In this document: one piece after another, positions 16,119 to 24,619 of the stretch
How positions within the stretch are numbered: the first letter of the stretch is position 1
Layout of the letters: every line of letters begins with the position of its first letter
Assembly: GCA_035650255.1 (NCBI GenBank)
Contig: DASRIA010000066.1
Span: 1 to 57,601 of the forward strand
DNA: 57,601 nt
Source: DASRIA01 sp035650255
GTDB lineage: Bacteria > Actinomycetota > Thermoleophilia > Solirubrobacterales > JBBDJG01
Direction of reading: 5' to 3'
Notes under the pieces: generated by a model
What the model saw: the letters and a program-made list of their open reading frames with translations, nothing else
Database searches by the model: none
Told to the model about the DNA's origin: nothing
Position numbers and translations under genes: made by a program

Positions 16119-17267
16119 TTATTGCGCCAGGGCCCGGTCGAGGGCTGCGAACAGACGCTCCACGTCGGCATCGGTCACGTGCAGGTGCGGGCTGACTCGC
16201 ATGGAGGGGCCGCGCATCGCCACGTGGACGTTGGCGTCGGCCAGCTCGTCGGCGATCGTCGTGCGCCGCTCGGGCGGCACGGAGAGCCCCAGCATGTGCG
16301 GTCCACGCCGGCCGGCGGGCAGCGGGTCGAGCCCGCGCTCGCGCGCCTGGTGCTCGATCCGGCCCGTCCACTCGGCCAGGGTCGCGGCGATGTTCCCGAC
16401 TCCCCATTCGAGCAGCTGCTCGAGAGCCGCGATCGCCATCGGCACCAGTTCGAAGTTGGTGCGCTGCCCGACGTCGAAGCGCCGGGCCCCGGGCCGGTAT
16501 TCGCCCGCGTAGGCCGTGAGGCCCGCAAAGTCCTCCGCACCGGCGCGGTTGATCCAGTTCTGCTCCAGCGGCCGCCCTGCACGGTGCTCCTGCGCGACGA
16601 ACAGGTACGCGATGCTGAGCGGCCCGAGCAGCCACTTGTAGCCGGCTGCGACCAGGTAGTCGGGGCGCAGCCCGGACGCGTCGAGCGGCATCGCCCCGAG
16701 TGACTGGCTGGCGTCGATCACGAACAGTGCGCCCACCTCGCGCGCCCGTTCGCCGACACGGGCGAGGTCGACGATCGCGCCGTCCGTCCAGTGGACGTTC
16801 GGGACCGACACGAGCCGCACGCGCTCGTCGAGCGCGGGGAGGAGCGCGTCGGTCCACGTCTGCGACGCGCCGGGCCGGACCGCCACGACCTCTGCATCGT
16901 GCCGGTCTGCCCACGCGCGCCAAGTGTGAACGCTCGAGGGGAAGTCGTCGGCGACCATCAGCACTCGGTCCCGTCCCGCTGAGTCGATGTTGCGCGCTGC
17001 GGTCGCCAGCCCGTAGCTCGTCGCCGGGACCAGCGCGACCCCGTCGGCGTCTGCGCCGAGGAGCCGCGCGCAAAGACCCCGCAGCCGCTCCGCGCCCTCG
17101 AACCAGTCAGCCGCCCCGATCGTCCACGGCTGGGCGCGGCGTGCCAGCGCCTGCTCGCCTGCCTCCCTGACCGGCGTGATCAGCGCGGCCAGGCTGGCCC
17201 AGTTCAGATAGGCGAGATCGTCCGGGATCCCGAACAGCGCGCGCTGGTTTGGAAGGGGCGGCGTCAG
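16119..17267 (-). CDS. Class V aminotransferase-fold PLP enzyme with CTG start
   Basis: The 382-residue enzyme reads as a cysteine-desulfurase/isopenicillin-epimerase-like class V aminotransferase: NQRALFGIPDDLAYLNWASL at the N-terminus, LVPATSYGLATAARNI (PLP phosphate), VIDASQSLGAMPLDAS, and PLP-lysine segment AAGYKWLLGPLS. Upstream of the GTG at 16964 no ATG, GTG or TTG exists in frame, yet the missing 101 residues are clearly conserved. A CTG at 17267 overlaps the osmC stop as CTGA, so I take it as the start. The exact reaction (transamination, desulfuration, epimerisation) is not determined. It is coupled to osmC upstream and the cupin downstream. Confidence 0.82.
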   Translation of the reverse strand: MTPPLPNQRALFGIPDDLAYLNWASLAALITPVREAGEQALARRAQPWTIGAADWFEGAERLRGLCARLLGADADGVALVPATSYGLATAARNIDSAGRDRVLMVADDFPSSVHTWRAWADRHDAEVVAVRPGASQTWTDALLPALDERVRLVSVPNVHWTDGAIVDLARVGERAREVGALFVIDASQSLGAMPLDASGLRPDYLVAAGYKWLLGPLSIAYLFVAQEHRAGRPLEQNWINRAGAEDFAGLTAYAGEYRPGARRFDVGQRTNFELVPMAIAALEQLLEWGVGNIAATLAEWTGRIEHQARERGLDPLPAGRRGPHMLGLSVPPERRTTIADELADANVHVAMRGPSMRVSPHLHVTDADVERLFAALDRALAQ

Positions 17268-17695
17268 CTGACGAGCTTCGCGTCGACCGTGATCTCTTCC
17301 ACGGCCGCGAGGGCGCGCGAAACGGGGCAGCCGGCCTTCGCCTCTTCGGCGTGGTCTGCGAAGTGCTGCTGGTCGATTCCGGGAACGCGTCCTTCCGTCT
17401 CCAGGTGGATGCGCTGGATCGTGGGGCCCGCGTCGGTCGGGCCCAGGTGGACCGTGGCCTTGGTGCGGACCGAGTCCGCCGGATGGCCGTGCTCCGCCAT
17501 CACATTGGCGAGCGCCATCGAGAAGCAGGCCGCGTGCGCGGCCGCGATCAGCTCCTCCGGATTCGTGCCGTCGCCCTCCTCGAAGCGCGACGAGAACGAA
17601 TAGGCGCCGGTGAAGACGCCGTCACCGACGGTCAGGTCGCCCTCGCCGCCCTGCAGGTCCCCGCGCCACTCGGCGCTGCCGTTGCGTGTGGCCAT
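17264..17695 (-). CDS. OsmC/Ohr-family peroxidase-like protein
   Basis: This 143-residue protein matches the OsmC family. The first catalytic Cys sits in AAAHAACFSMAL and the second in KAGCPVSRAL, with NPEELIAAAH between strand and helix. OsmC proteins reduce organic hydroperoxides with two cysteines, using lipoyl or thiol donors. The ATG has a GGGGAG ribosome site. Its stop codon overlaps the aminotransferase CTG by 4 bases, indicating coupled translation. Confidence 0.9.
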   Translation of the reverse strand: MATRNGSAEWRGDLQGGEGDLTVGDGVFTGAYSFSSRFEEGDGTNPEELIAAAHAACFSMALANVMAEHGHPADSVRTKATVHLGPTDAGPTIQRIHLETEGRVPGIDQQHFADHAEEAKAGCPVSRALAAVEEITVDAKLVS

Positions 17696-17722
17696 GTCGT
17701 CTCCCCTCGGTCGTGGTTTGGG

Positions 17723-18073
17723 TCAGTGTTGCGGATCGGTGTCGTATGCCGCGACCATCCGCTTGGGGGCGCGGATGCGCCAAGCGTCCTCCAGGAGCTC
17801 GCCGAGCTGCCGGCGGCTCACCTTGTTCAGCCGCACGAGCACATAGGGATGGCCGTCGTAATGCGGAGTCGTGAAGAACACCTTCGGCTGGCCGCGCAGC
17901 AGCGCCTCCCGGTCGCCGAGGTCGAGCACCCGGACCACGAGCGCGTCCGGATCCGTGCGCAGCCGGCACATGAACTTCCCCTTCACCTTCAGGGAGGGAG
18001 TGCCGTAGGACGTCCCGGCCTCGACGCCCGGGAACCCTGTTCCGATCTCCACCACGTCATCCCACGTGGGCAC
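17723..18073 (-). CDS. MmcQ/YjbR-family protein
   Basis: This 116-residue protein fits the MmcQ/YjbR-like (CyaY-fold) family: SYGTPSLKVKGKFMCRLRTD, VVRVLDLGDREALL, PKVFFTTPHYDGHPYVLVRL and a C-terminal helix ELLEDAWRIRAPKRMVA. The family has a double-wing DNA-binding-like fold but no firmly known role. I start at the GTG at 18073, since the longer reading passes through the upstream hairpin. It is the first gene of the YjbR-OsmC-aminotransferase-cupin group, with 27 bases to osmC. Confidence 0.8.
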   Translation of the reverse strand: MPTWDDVVEIGTGFPGVEAGTSYGTPSLKVKGKFMCRLRTDPDALVVRVLDLGDREALLRGQPKVFFTTPHYDGHPYVLVRLNKVSRRQLGELLEDAWRIRAPKRMVAAYDTDPQH

Positions 18074-18101
18074 GCACCTGAGTCTAGGACCGGCACGAAA
18101 G

Positions 18102-18120
18102 AGGGGCCCTTGCGGCCCCT
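18102..18120. terminator. Hairpin with T/A runs on both sides (bidirectional terminator-like)
   Basis: AGGGGCC (18102-18108) and GGCCCCT (18114-18120) form a 7-bp stem with a 5-base loop, flanked by AAAG on one side and TTTC on the other. It could end minus-strand transcripts from the formate dehydrogenase operon just before the YjbR gene. Confidence 0.5.
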
Positions 18121-18128
18121 TTTCGAAT

Positions 18129-18245
18129 CTGATTCTCTGTCTTGTATCTAGTGGCGGTAACCCATTGTGTCCCCCGTGTGGTCGTTGATTACGACCACCA
18201 GACGGGGGAGGCACGGGTTTTCTTCCCTCGGGTGAAAAGAATCAG
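18129..18245. other. Candidate structured RNA or regulatory element, unusually AT-rich
   Basis: An 8-bp helix (CTGATTCT 18129-18136 with AGAATCAG 18238-18245) encloses a long bulged hairpin. Its arms stack AACCC (18159-18163), GTGT (18167-18170), CCCCCGT (18171-18177) and GTGGTCGT (18178-18185) against ACGACCAC (18191-18198), ACGGGGG (18202-18208), GCAC (18211-18214) and GGGTT (18215-18219), around a TGATT loop. One wobble pair (T18170 with G18211) is allowed only in a plus-strand RNA. No ORF is convincing here. The rest of 18246-18337 shows nothing recognisable. Confidence 0.45.
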
Positions 18246-18337
18246 GTCGGTACGGCGACGAGCCGGATCGGGCCTACGGTGGTGCACAGGGGCTGCTATG
18301 CGACCCCGATCGACCGCGGTGGCGCCGAAAGGGTGCG

Positions 18338-19540
18338 TCAGGGGCGGCGCAGCAGGCGCTCGGCCGCCAGGCTCGTGCGGCCGACCGCGCTGCTCCAGGC
18401 ACGTGCCGCCGTGGCCCGCGTGGGCGAACGATGGGCGGAGAGCACACGGCGCCCCGGTTCCCCGCGGCCCGTCAGCGCGGCCGCCTCGTCGTCGCGCGCC
18501 GACGCCTTGCCCGCTTCGACCCACGCAAAGCGGAACGCGAGCCCGGCCGCGAGGTACAGGATCCCGGCGCCGTGGCGGGCGGCCGGGCGCCGGCCCACGA
18601 GGCTGAGGGTCAGGCCCGCGGCCACCGCCGCCTTGGCGACCTTGAACAGCCGGCCCCCGCGGCCGCCGGAGAGCGGCGCGCCCGCGCGGCCGAGCCGGCG
18701 CTCGTTCACCGTGGAGAGCGCCAGCTCGGTGAGGATCGCCGCGGTTTCGAGCCTGCCCAGCGCGACACGTGTCGCCTCGTCATGGCGGCCCGTCGCGGTC
18801 AAGACCAGCCGAGTCGTCGCTGCGCCGGTGGCCGTCGCCGTCGAGACGAAGACGGGGCCGAGGAACATGCGGCTGCGTGCCCACACCGGCACCGCCGTCG
18901 CGGCGAGCAGGACCCCGGTGTAGGAGCCGAGGTAGCCGCCCAGCACCGCGTTCACCGCGCCCAGCGCCGACGCCGTCCGCCGGTGGCCGAGCATGTCCGC
19001 GCCCACGGCCGCGCTGCCGGTCGAGCTGAACGCGGCCAGGCACCACGCGCCGAGGTTCATCGGCGAGCGCGGCTTGAACACGCGCAGCATGTTGAGGAAG
19101 CGTGCTGGGCGCCCGAGGTCGGAGACCAGCAGCGCCGGTGCCGGCAGCACTGCGGCGACGGCGACCTTACGTGCGATCGCGGCCGACCGGCCGTCGCCCG
19201 CCAGGTCGGCGGCCAGCGCGACGAAGGCGGACCCCGACGCCACGCCGCCGAGCCAGAAGTACAGCGGCACCTCCCAGGTCCACACCGGCGGCTTCAGGAA
19301 CGGCCCGCGCAGGTCCGCGGCGGCCGGCCCACTGCGCATCCGCCGGTTCGCGGCGGCCACCTGCCCGGGCTGCGGCTCCACGCCGCCGTACCCGCTGCCG
19401 GCTCCGTACAGGAAGGACCGGCGCGCGTCCGCGAACGCCTCCTGCGCGGGCGCGACCTCGCCGCCCTCCGCGGCGCGCCGCCACGTTCCCGGCTCTCCGC
19501 GCGTGCCCGTCGCGGGCGTCATGTCGCGCGCGTCGCTCAC
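18338..19540 (-). CDS. NrfD/PsrC-type membrane subunit of formate dehydrogenase
   Basis: This 400-residue protein has a polar N-terminal 90 residues and then about eight or nine hydrophobic segments. It includes the NrfD-family start PLYFWLGGVASGSAFVALAA and LLVSDLGRPARFLNMLRVFK. NrfD/PsrC subunits anchor molybdopterin oxidoreductases and pass electrons to the quinone pool without haem. It starts with GTG overlapping the stop of the Fe-S subunit (GTGA). This replaces the usual FdnI/FdoI cytochrome b subunit. The C-terminal 60 residues are basic and poorly conserved-looking. Confidence 0.85.
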   Translation of the reverse strand: MSDARDMTPATGTRGEPGTWRRAAEGGEVAPAQEAFADARRSFLYGAGSGYGGVEPQPGQVAAANRRMRSGPAAADLRGPFLKPPVWTWEVPLYFWLGGVASGSAFVALAADLAGDGRSAAIARKVAVAAVLPAPALLVSDLGRPARFLNMLRVFKPRSPMNLGAWCLAAFSSTGSAAVGADMLGHRRTASALGAVNAVLGGYLGSYTGVLLAATAVPVWARSRMFLGPVFVSTATATGAATTRLVLTATGRHDEATRVALGRLETAAILTELALSTVNERRLGRAGAPLSGGRGGRLFKVAKAAVAAGLTLSLVGRRPAARHGAGILYLAAGLAFRFAWVEAGKASARDDEAAALTGRGEPGRRVLSAHRSPTRATAARAWSSAVGRTSLAAERLLRRP

Positions 19541-20436
19541 GCCCTGCTCCTGGCACTTGCGAACGCCGCCACGGCGCCGGCCGCGGCCAGCAACCCCGCG
19601 CCCAGCGCGGCGATCGTCGCCGGGACGACGTTCTCCTGCACCGGCGACTCGGCCTGGGCCGGGAGGCCGAACCGCTCCGGCGGCTGGGTCAGCAGGAAGA
19701 ACGCGCCCAGCCCGCCGGCCAGGTCGTCCGCGGGCTCGTCCCCGGCGCCGTACAGGTACGCCCGTTCCTCGCCGCGCGCGTGCAGGGTCGCGACCCGCCG
19801 CTCGGCGAGCGCGACCAGCTCGTCGTAGGGGCCGAACTGGATGGAGTCGGTCGGGCACGCCTTCGCGCACGCGGGCTCCAGACCGTCCTCGAGCCGGTCG
19901 TAGCAGAGAGTGCACTTGCCGGCCCGCCCGTCTACGTGATCGCGGTCGACCACTCCGAACGGGCACGCGGGGATGCAGTAGCCGCAGCCGTTGCAGACGT
20001 CGGGCTGGAGCACGACGGTCTCGTGCTCGGTGCGGATCAGCGCGCCCGTAGGGCAGGCGTCGAGGCACCCGGCGTTCGTGCAGTGCTTGCACACGTCGGA
20101 CATGAAGATCCAGCTGTCCATGCCGGCCACCGCCTGCGCGACGTCCACCGGGCTCGCGGCGAGCGCCTCCGCCTCTTGCGCGCGGCGATCGGCCGCCGGC
20201 TCGACCAGCTCGACGAACCGGACGTGGCGCCACGTCGACGCCGACAACTCGCCGGTGTGGTCGTATGAGCCTCCAGCGCGCGACAGCGAGCCGTCGGCCG
20301 GCAGGTCGTTCCACTGCTTGCAGGCGACCTCGCACGCCTTGCAGCCGATGCACACGGTCGTGTCCGTGAAGAAGCCCATCCGGCGCGCGTCGACGCGGTG
20401 CACGGCGAGCTCGGTGGGGGCCGCGGTTGCGCTCAT
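19537..20436 (-). CDS. Formate dehydrogenase Fe-S subunit (4Fe-4S ferredoxin type)
   Basis: The 299-residue protein has four cysteine clusters: CIGCKACEVACKQW near residue 29, CKHCTNAGCLDACP near 116, CNGCGYCIPACPFG near 148 and CTLCYDRLEDGLEPACAKAC near 172. This is the four-[4Fe-4S] HybA/FdnH/FdoH layout that carries electrons from the catalytic subunit to the membrane subunit. A single hydrophobic helix at the C-terminus (TIAALGAGLLAAAGAVAAFA) would anchor it. The ATG overlaps the catalytic-subunit stop as ATGA, and its own stop overlaps the NrfD start. Confidence 0.92.
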   Translation of the reverse strand: MSATAAPTELAVHRVDARRMGFFTDTTVCIGCKACEVACKQWNDLPADGSLSRAGGSYDHTGELSASTWRHVRFVELVEPAADRRAQEAEALAASPVDVAQAVAGMDSWIFMSDVCKHCTNAGCLDACPTGALIRTEHETVVLQPDVCNGCGYCIPACPFGVVDRDHVDGRAGKCTLCYDRLEDGLEPACAKACPTDSIQFGPYDELVALAERRVATLHARGEERAYLYGAGDEPADDLAGGLGAFFLLTQPPERFGLPAQAESPVQENVVPATIAALGAGLLAAAGAVAAFASARSRA

Positions 20437-23400
20437 CGCGCGGCTTCCTGGGGGGCCTCCGCCTGCGGATCGTCCTCGTCCGCGGCGACGGGAGCGCGCG
20501 CGGCGGCGACGCCGCCGAGGCGCGCGGTCGACGGGCCCCGGCGGCGCCCGGCGCGCACCTGACAGGTGAACGCCTTCGACTCCTGGATGGAGACGTTCGG
20601 GTCGCCGGTGATCGCGGTCAGGTCGTTGGTCGAATCGCCGGAATGGGGCGGCGAGTACCCCCAGTGCCATGGAAGGCCGACCTGATGCACGAGCCGCCCG
20701 TCGATCCGCAGCGGCCGCATGCGCTCCGTCACGTGGGCGCGGGCCTCGATCTCGGCGCGCTCCGTCTCGATCGTGAGCCAGCCGCCGTCCTCGATCCCGC
20801 GCGCACGCGCGAGCACCGGGTCGACCTCGGCGAACATCTCGGGTTGCAGCTCGCCCAGCCACGGGACCGCGCGGCTCATGCCGCCCGCGGTGTGCTGCTC
20901 GGTCAGCCGGAACGTGGTGGCCACCACCGGGTAGCGCGGATCCTCGACCGCGTGCAGCGGGTTCTCCGGGCGCCGCCAGCGGATCGCGGCGGGGTCGGCG
21001 TCCATCTCGGGGTAGAGGAGGTTGTGGACCGGCGACTCGACCGGCTCGTAGTGGGTCGGCAGCGGGCCGTCGAGCAGTCCGCTGGGCGCGAACAGCCACC
21101 CGCGACCGTCGGCCATCATGATGAACGGGTCGGCGCCGCCGATCGCGTCCATCGCCTTGGCGCCGGCCGGGGCGCGGTAGTCCGGCGGCTTGTCGGCCGG
21201 GAAGTCGGGCACGTCGTAGCCGGTCCAGCGGCCTTCCGCCGCGTCCCACCACACGTATTTCTTCCGTTCGCTCCATGGGCGCCCCGCCGGGTCTGCGGAC
21301 GCGCGGTTGTAGAGAGTGCGGCGGTTGGCGGGCCACGCCCATCCCCAGTCGGGTGCAACATGGCCGCCCTCCTGTGCCGGGTCGCCGGGGTCGCGGCGCC
21401 GGGCCTGGTTGACGCCCCCGGCGAAGATGCCGCAGTAGATCCAGCAACCGCACGCCGTGGAGCCGTCGCTGCGCAGGTCGGTGAACAGCGACAGCGGCCG
21501 CCCGCTCGCCACGTCGTAGCCGTTGATCTCCCGCATCACCGACTCGACGTCGGGCTCGCCGTGCGGCCCGTGCTCGCGGTAGTCCCAGCGCAGGTTCACG
21601 AGCGGCCAGTCGCGCGGGCTGGTCGAGCCCGCGTAATGAGCCCGCACGCGCTTGGCCAGGTGGTGCATGAACCACAGCTCGGAGCGCGCATCGCCCGGCG
21701 GGTCGAGCGCCTTGTCGCGGAACTGCACCAGCCGCTGGGTGTTCGTGAAGCACCCGTCCTTCTCGACGTGGGCCGCGGCGGGCATCAGGAACACCTCGGT
21801 GTCGATGTCCTCGGGCCGCAGCTCCCCGGAGCGCACCTCCGGGGAGTCGCGCCAGAACGTCGCCGTCTCGATCTCCGTCAGGTCCCGGACGACGAGCCAC
21901 TTCAGCTTCGCCAGCGCGCGGCGATGGAGGCCGGCGTGCTGCGACCCGACTGCCGGGTTCTGGCCCATCACGAAGAAGCCGTCGACGCCGCCGTCCAGCA
22001 TGCGCATGGCCGTCGAGAAATGCGAGTGGTTGCCGCTGATCCGCGGGAGCGCGGAGAAGCCGAAGCCGTTGTCGGCCGTCGCCGCGTCGCCGAACCAGGC
22101 TTTCAGGAGCGACACGATGTATGTGTCGAAGAACGACCACCAGCCGCGGTCCGCGCCTCCGGTCGCGACGTAGCCTTCGAGGTCGAGCTCCTCCTCGCCC
22201 GCGCGCGGCATGTGGAGGTAGCCGGGCAGCAGGTCGTACAGGGTGGGGATGTCGGTGGACCCCTGGATGGACGCGTGCCCGCGCAGGGCCATGATCCCCC
22301 CGCCCGGCCGGCCGATGTTGCCGAGCAGCAGCTGCAGGATCGCCGCGGTGCGGATCATCTGCGCGCCGTCGGCGTGCTGCGTCCAGCCGACTGCGTAGCA
22401 GAACGCGGTCGTGCGCTCGCGGCCGGAGTTCGCGACCAGCGCATCGGCGACTGCCCGGAAGTCCTCCTGCGAGATGCCGCAGATTCGCTCGACGGCCTCC
22501 GGCGTGTAGCGGCTGAAGTGGCGGCGCAGGATCTGGAACACGCAGCGGGGATGCTGCAGCGTGTCGTCGCGGGACACCTCGCCGACGAGCATCCCGGCGC
22601 CTGTCGTGTCCTCGAATGCCTGCGCGGAGTGCTCCCGGACGCCGGCCGCGGACGGCATCTCGCCGCCCTCGTAGGCCCAGGTGGAGCGGTCGTACATGCC
22701 GGTCTCCGGGTCGAAGCCCGAGAACACGCCGCCGAGGTCCTCGGCGTCACGGTAGTGCTCGTTGACGATCGTGGAGGCGTTCGTGTAGCTCACGACGTAG
22801 TCGTGGAAGTACGAGCCGGTCTCGAGCACGTGCCGGATCAGCCCGCCGAGGAAGGCGATGTCGGTGCCGGCGCGGATCGGCACGTGCCGGTCGGCGAGCT
22901 GGCTGGTCCGGGAGAAGCGCGGGTCGACGTGGATCACCCGCGCGCCCCGCTCCTTGGCCTTCATCACCCAGCGGAAGCCGACCGGGTGCGCCTCGGCCAT
23001 CGAGGAGCCCTGGATCAGGATGCAGTCCGCGTGCTGCAGGTCCTGCTGGAACGTGGTGGCGCCGCCGCGCCCGAACGAGGTCCCCAGACCGGGGACCGTG
23101 GAGCTATGTCATATGCGGGCCTGGTTCTCGATCTGCACCGCGCCCATGGCCGTGAACAGCTTCTTGATCAGGTAGTTCTCCTCGTTGTCGAGCGTTGCGC
23201 CCCCGAGGTGCGCGAAGCCGAGCGTGCGGTCCACCCGCCAGCCGTGGCGCTCCGTGTCCTGCCAGCCGGCCTCGCGCGCGGCCACCACGCGCGCAGCGAT
23301 CATGTCCATCGCCTGCTCGAGCTCCAGCTCCTCCCATTCTGTTCCGCCGGGCCGCCGGTAGCGCACCTTCGTCAGGCGCCCGGGCTGCTGCACGAGCTGG

Positions 23401-23678
23401 CGGGACGCGCTGCCCTTCGGGCACAGCGTGCCCTGGTTGATGGGGGAGCGCGGGTTGCCCTCGATGTCGACCAGCTCGCCGCCGCGCGTGTACACGAGTT
23501 GCCCGCAGCCGACCGCGCAGTAGGGACACACGGACTCGGTCACCCTCAGGCCCGCGATGCGCGCGCCGGCGCCGGCGGTCGTCTTCGACACCGCGCTCGG
23601 GCCCATGCCCCAGTCGAGCGCGCGGCCGAGCCCGGGGACGCGGCGCAGGCGCTCGAATGCCGCGGGGCGGTGGCTCAA
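20433..23678 (-). CDS. fdhA: Selenocysteine-containing formate dehydrogenase catalytic subunit
   Basis: One continuous frame of 1081 residues interrupted only by TGA at 23109-23111. Residues 51-86 hold the N-terminal [4Fe-4S] site (CPYCAVGCG and LCPKGSAS). Then ENQARI is followed by the UGA (residue 190), HSSTVPGLGTSFGRGG and the family motif QGSSMAEAHPVGFRW. In FDH-N/O-type enzymes selenocysteine occupies exactly this site and binds molybdenum or tungsten. A SECIS-like hairpin follows the UGA. Length and C-terminal MGD-binding region (LPWHWGY) are normal, so this is not a broken gene. Start is TTG at 23678; ATG 23606 is an alternative. No twin-Arg motif is evident, so the complex may be cytoplasm-facing. 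Confidence 0.93.
23079..23111 (-). promoter_or_regulatory. UGA-Sec codon with bacterial SECIS hairpin
   Basis: The TGA at 23111-23109 is followed, after 11 bases, by a 7-bp perfect stem GGTCCCC/GGGGACC closing the loop GGTCT (23090-23086). As I recall the E. coli fdhF SECIS, it has the same GGUCU apical loop at the same 18-base distance from its UGA. SelB binding is inferred. Confidence 0.9.
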
Positions 23679-23845
23679 GATCAGGTGGGGTAGGGGAGGG
23701 GAGCCATCCGTTTCCGGCAGCGTATTAGGCCGCGGCAGCGAACCATGTGGAATTACGTGCCCTATACGGGGGTAACTCGACGAAGTTCGGGAGCGGGCCC
23801 CGGACGCTGCCCTACCTACCCGGGTTTTTCGGTCCCGCGGAGCGC
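23679..23845 (-). promoter_or_regulatory. Formate dehydrogenase upstream region
   Basis: This 167-base spacer separates the ABC permease stop from the formate dehydrogenase TTG. It is less GC-rich around 23728-23770. On the minus strand TACCCCCGTATAGGGCACGTA is cut by near-symmetry (CCC and GGG around GTATA) and could be an operator or -10 region. I cannot assign a promoter with confidence. Confidence 0.3.
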
Positions 23846-24619
23846 CTAGTCGATCAACCGCGCGGTCATCTGGCGCACGGCCAGGCGCCAGAGCGCGAGC
23901 GCGAGTGCGATCAGGGCGGCCAGGCGCAGCGGGTCCGTGGCCTCGAAGCCGAAGCTCGCGTGGCGCACCAGCTCGACGAGTTGGTAGAGCGGGTTGAAGT
24001 TCGCCAAGACCTGCAACGCCTCCGGCAGCTGATCGATCGGGAAGAACGTGCCGGCCACCAGGAACAGGGGAGTGACGAACAGGGTCGTGACGTAGCTGAA
24101 CTGATCGATCTTGTTGACGGTCCCCGCCACCGCGATGCCAAAGGACGCAAAGGCGAGCGCCGTGACGAAACAGAACAGCGGCACGAGCAGCATTCCCGGC
24201 GCCGGGTCGAGCCCGAAGGCCATGGCGACGAGCAGCGGGAAGCAGCCGTAGAAGCCCGAGCGGATGCCGATCCAGAGCGCCTCTGCGGTAACCAGCTCCT
24301 CGACGTCGACCGGCGCCGCGAGGATCGCGTCGTAGGTGTTCTGGAAGCGGTGCTTGACGAAGGTCCCGAACATCGCCGGCAGGGCGCTCGAGAAGATCAC
24401 GGCCGTCGCGACCATCCCCGTGCCGACGAACTCCACATAATCGAGTCCGTCCACGCGGTCGACGATCGTGGACCCGAGCCCGACGCCGAAGGCGAGCAGG
24501 TAGATGATCGGCTCCAGCACGCTCGAGAATGTGGTCGCCTTCCAGAACGTGCGGAAGTTAGCCACCTCGCGGCTCATCACGCCGGTGATCGCGGCCGGCT
24601 CCAGGCGCCGCATTCTCAT
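23846..24619 (-). CDS. ABC-2 type permease, NodJ-like
   Basis: The 257-residue protein has about six hydrophobic stretches and NodJ/ABC-2 landmarks: FWKATTFSSVLEPIIYLLAF, FVKHRFQNTYDAILAAPVDV (coupling segment), and FLVAGTFFPIDQLPEALQVL before the last helix. I start at ATG 24619, which overlaps the ATPase stop as ATGA; a longer reading passes through the ATPase gene. With the upstream ATPase it forms a NodIJ-like exporter, whose substrates range from lipo-oligosaccharides to drugs. Substrate here is unknown. Confidence 0.9.
   Translation of the reverse strand: MRMRRLEPAAITGVMSREVANFRTFWKATTFSSVLEPIIYLLAFGVGLGSTIVDRVDGLDYVEFVGTGMVATAVIFSSALPAMFGTFVKHRFQNTYDAILAAPVDVEELVTAEALWIGIRSGFYGCFPLLVAMAFGLDPAPGMLLVPLFCFVTALAFASFGIAVAGTVNKIDQFSYVTTLFVTPLFLVAGTFFPIDQLPEALQVLANFNPLYQLVELVRHASFGFEATDPLRLAALIALALALWRLAVRQMTARLID

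Noticed and set aside
15633..17073. 456-codon alternate minus-strand frame over cupin and aminotransferase
   Set aside because: The product is Arg/Pro-rich and out of frame with two recognisable proteins.
18074..18337. tRNA-Sec (selC) or another tRNA next to the selenoprotein operon
   Set aside because: A TTCGAATC string resembles a T-loop, but no T stem, acceptor stem or seven-base anticodon loop with TCA can be formed.
23109..23111. Stop codon splitting formate dehydrogenase into a pseudogene
   Set aside because: Frame, family alignment and SECIS hairpin all support selenocysteine and not a nonsense mutation.
20427..23693. 1088-codon plus-strand reading frame opposite formate dehydrogenase
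   Set aside because: It is composed of Arg/Ala/Pro/Val-rich sequence without family motifs and mirrors the real minus-strand selenoprotein gene; a GC-rich shadow.
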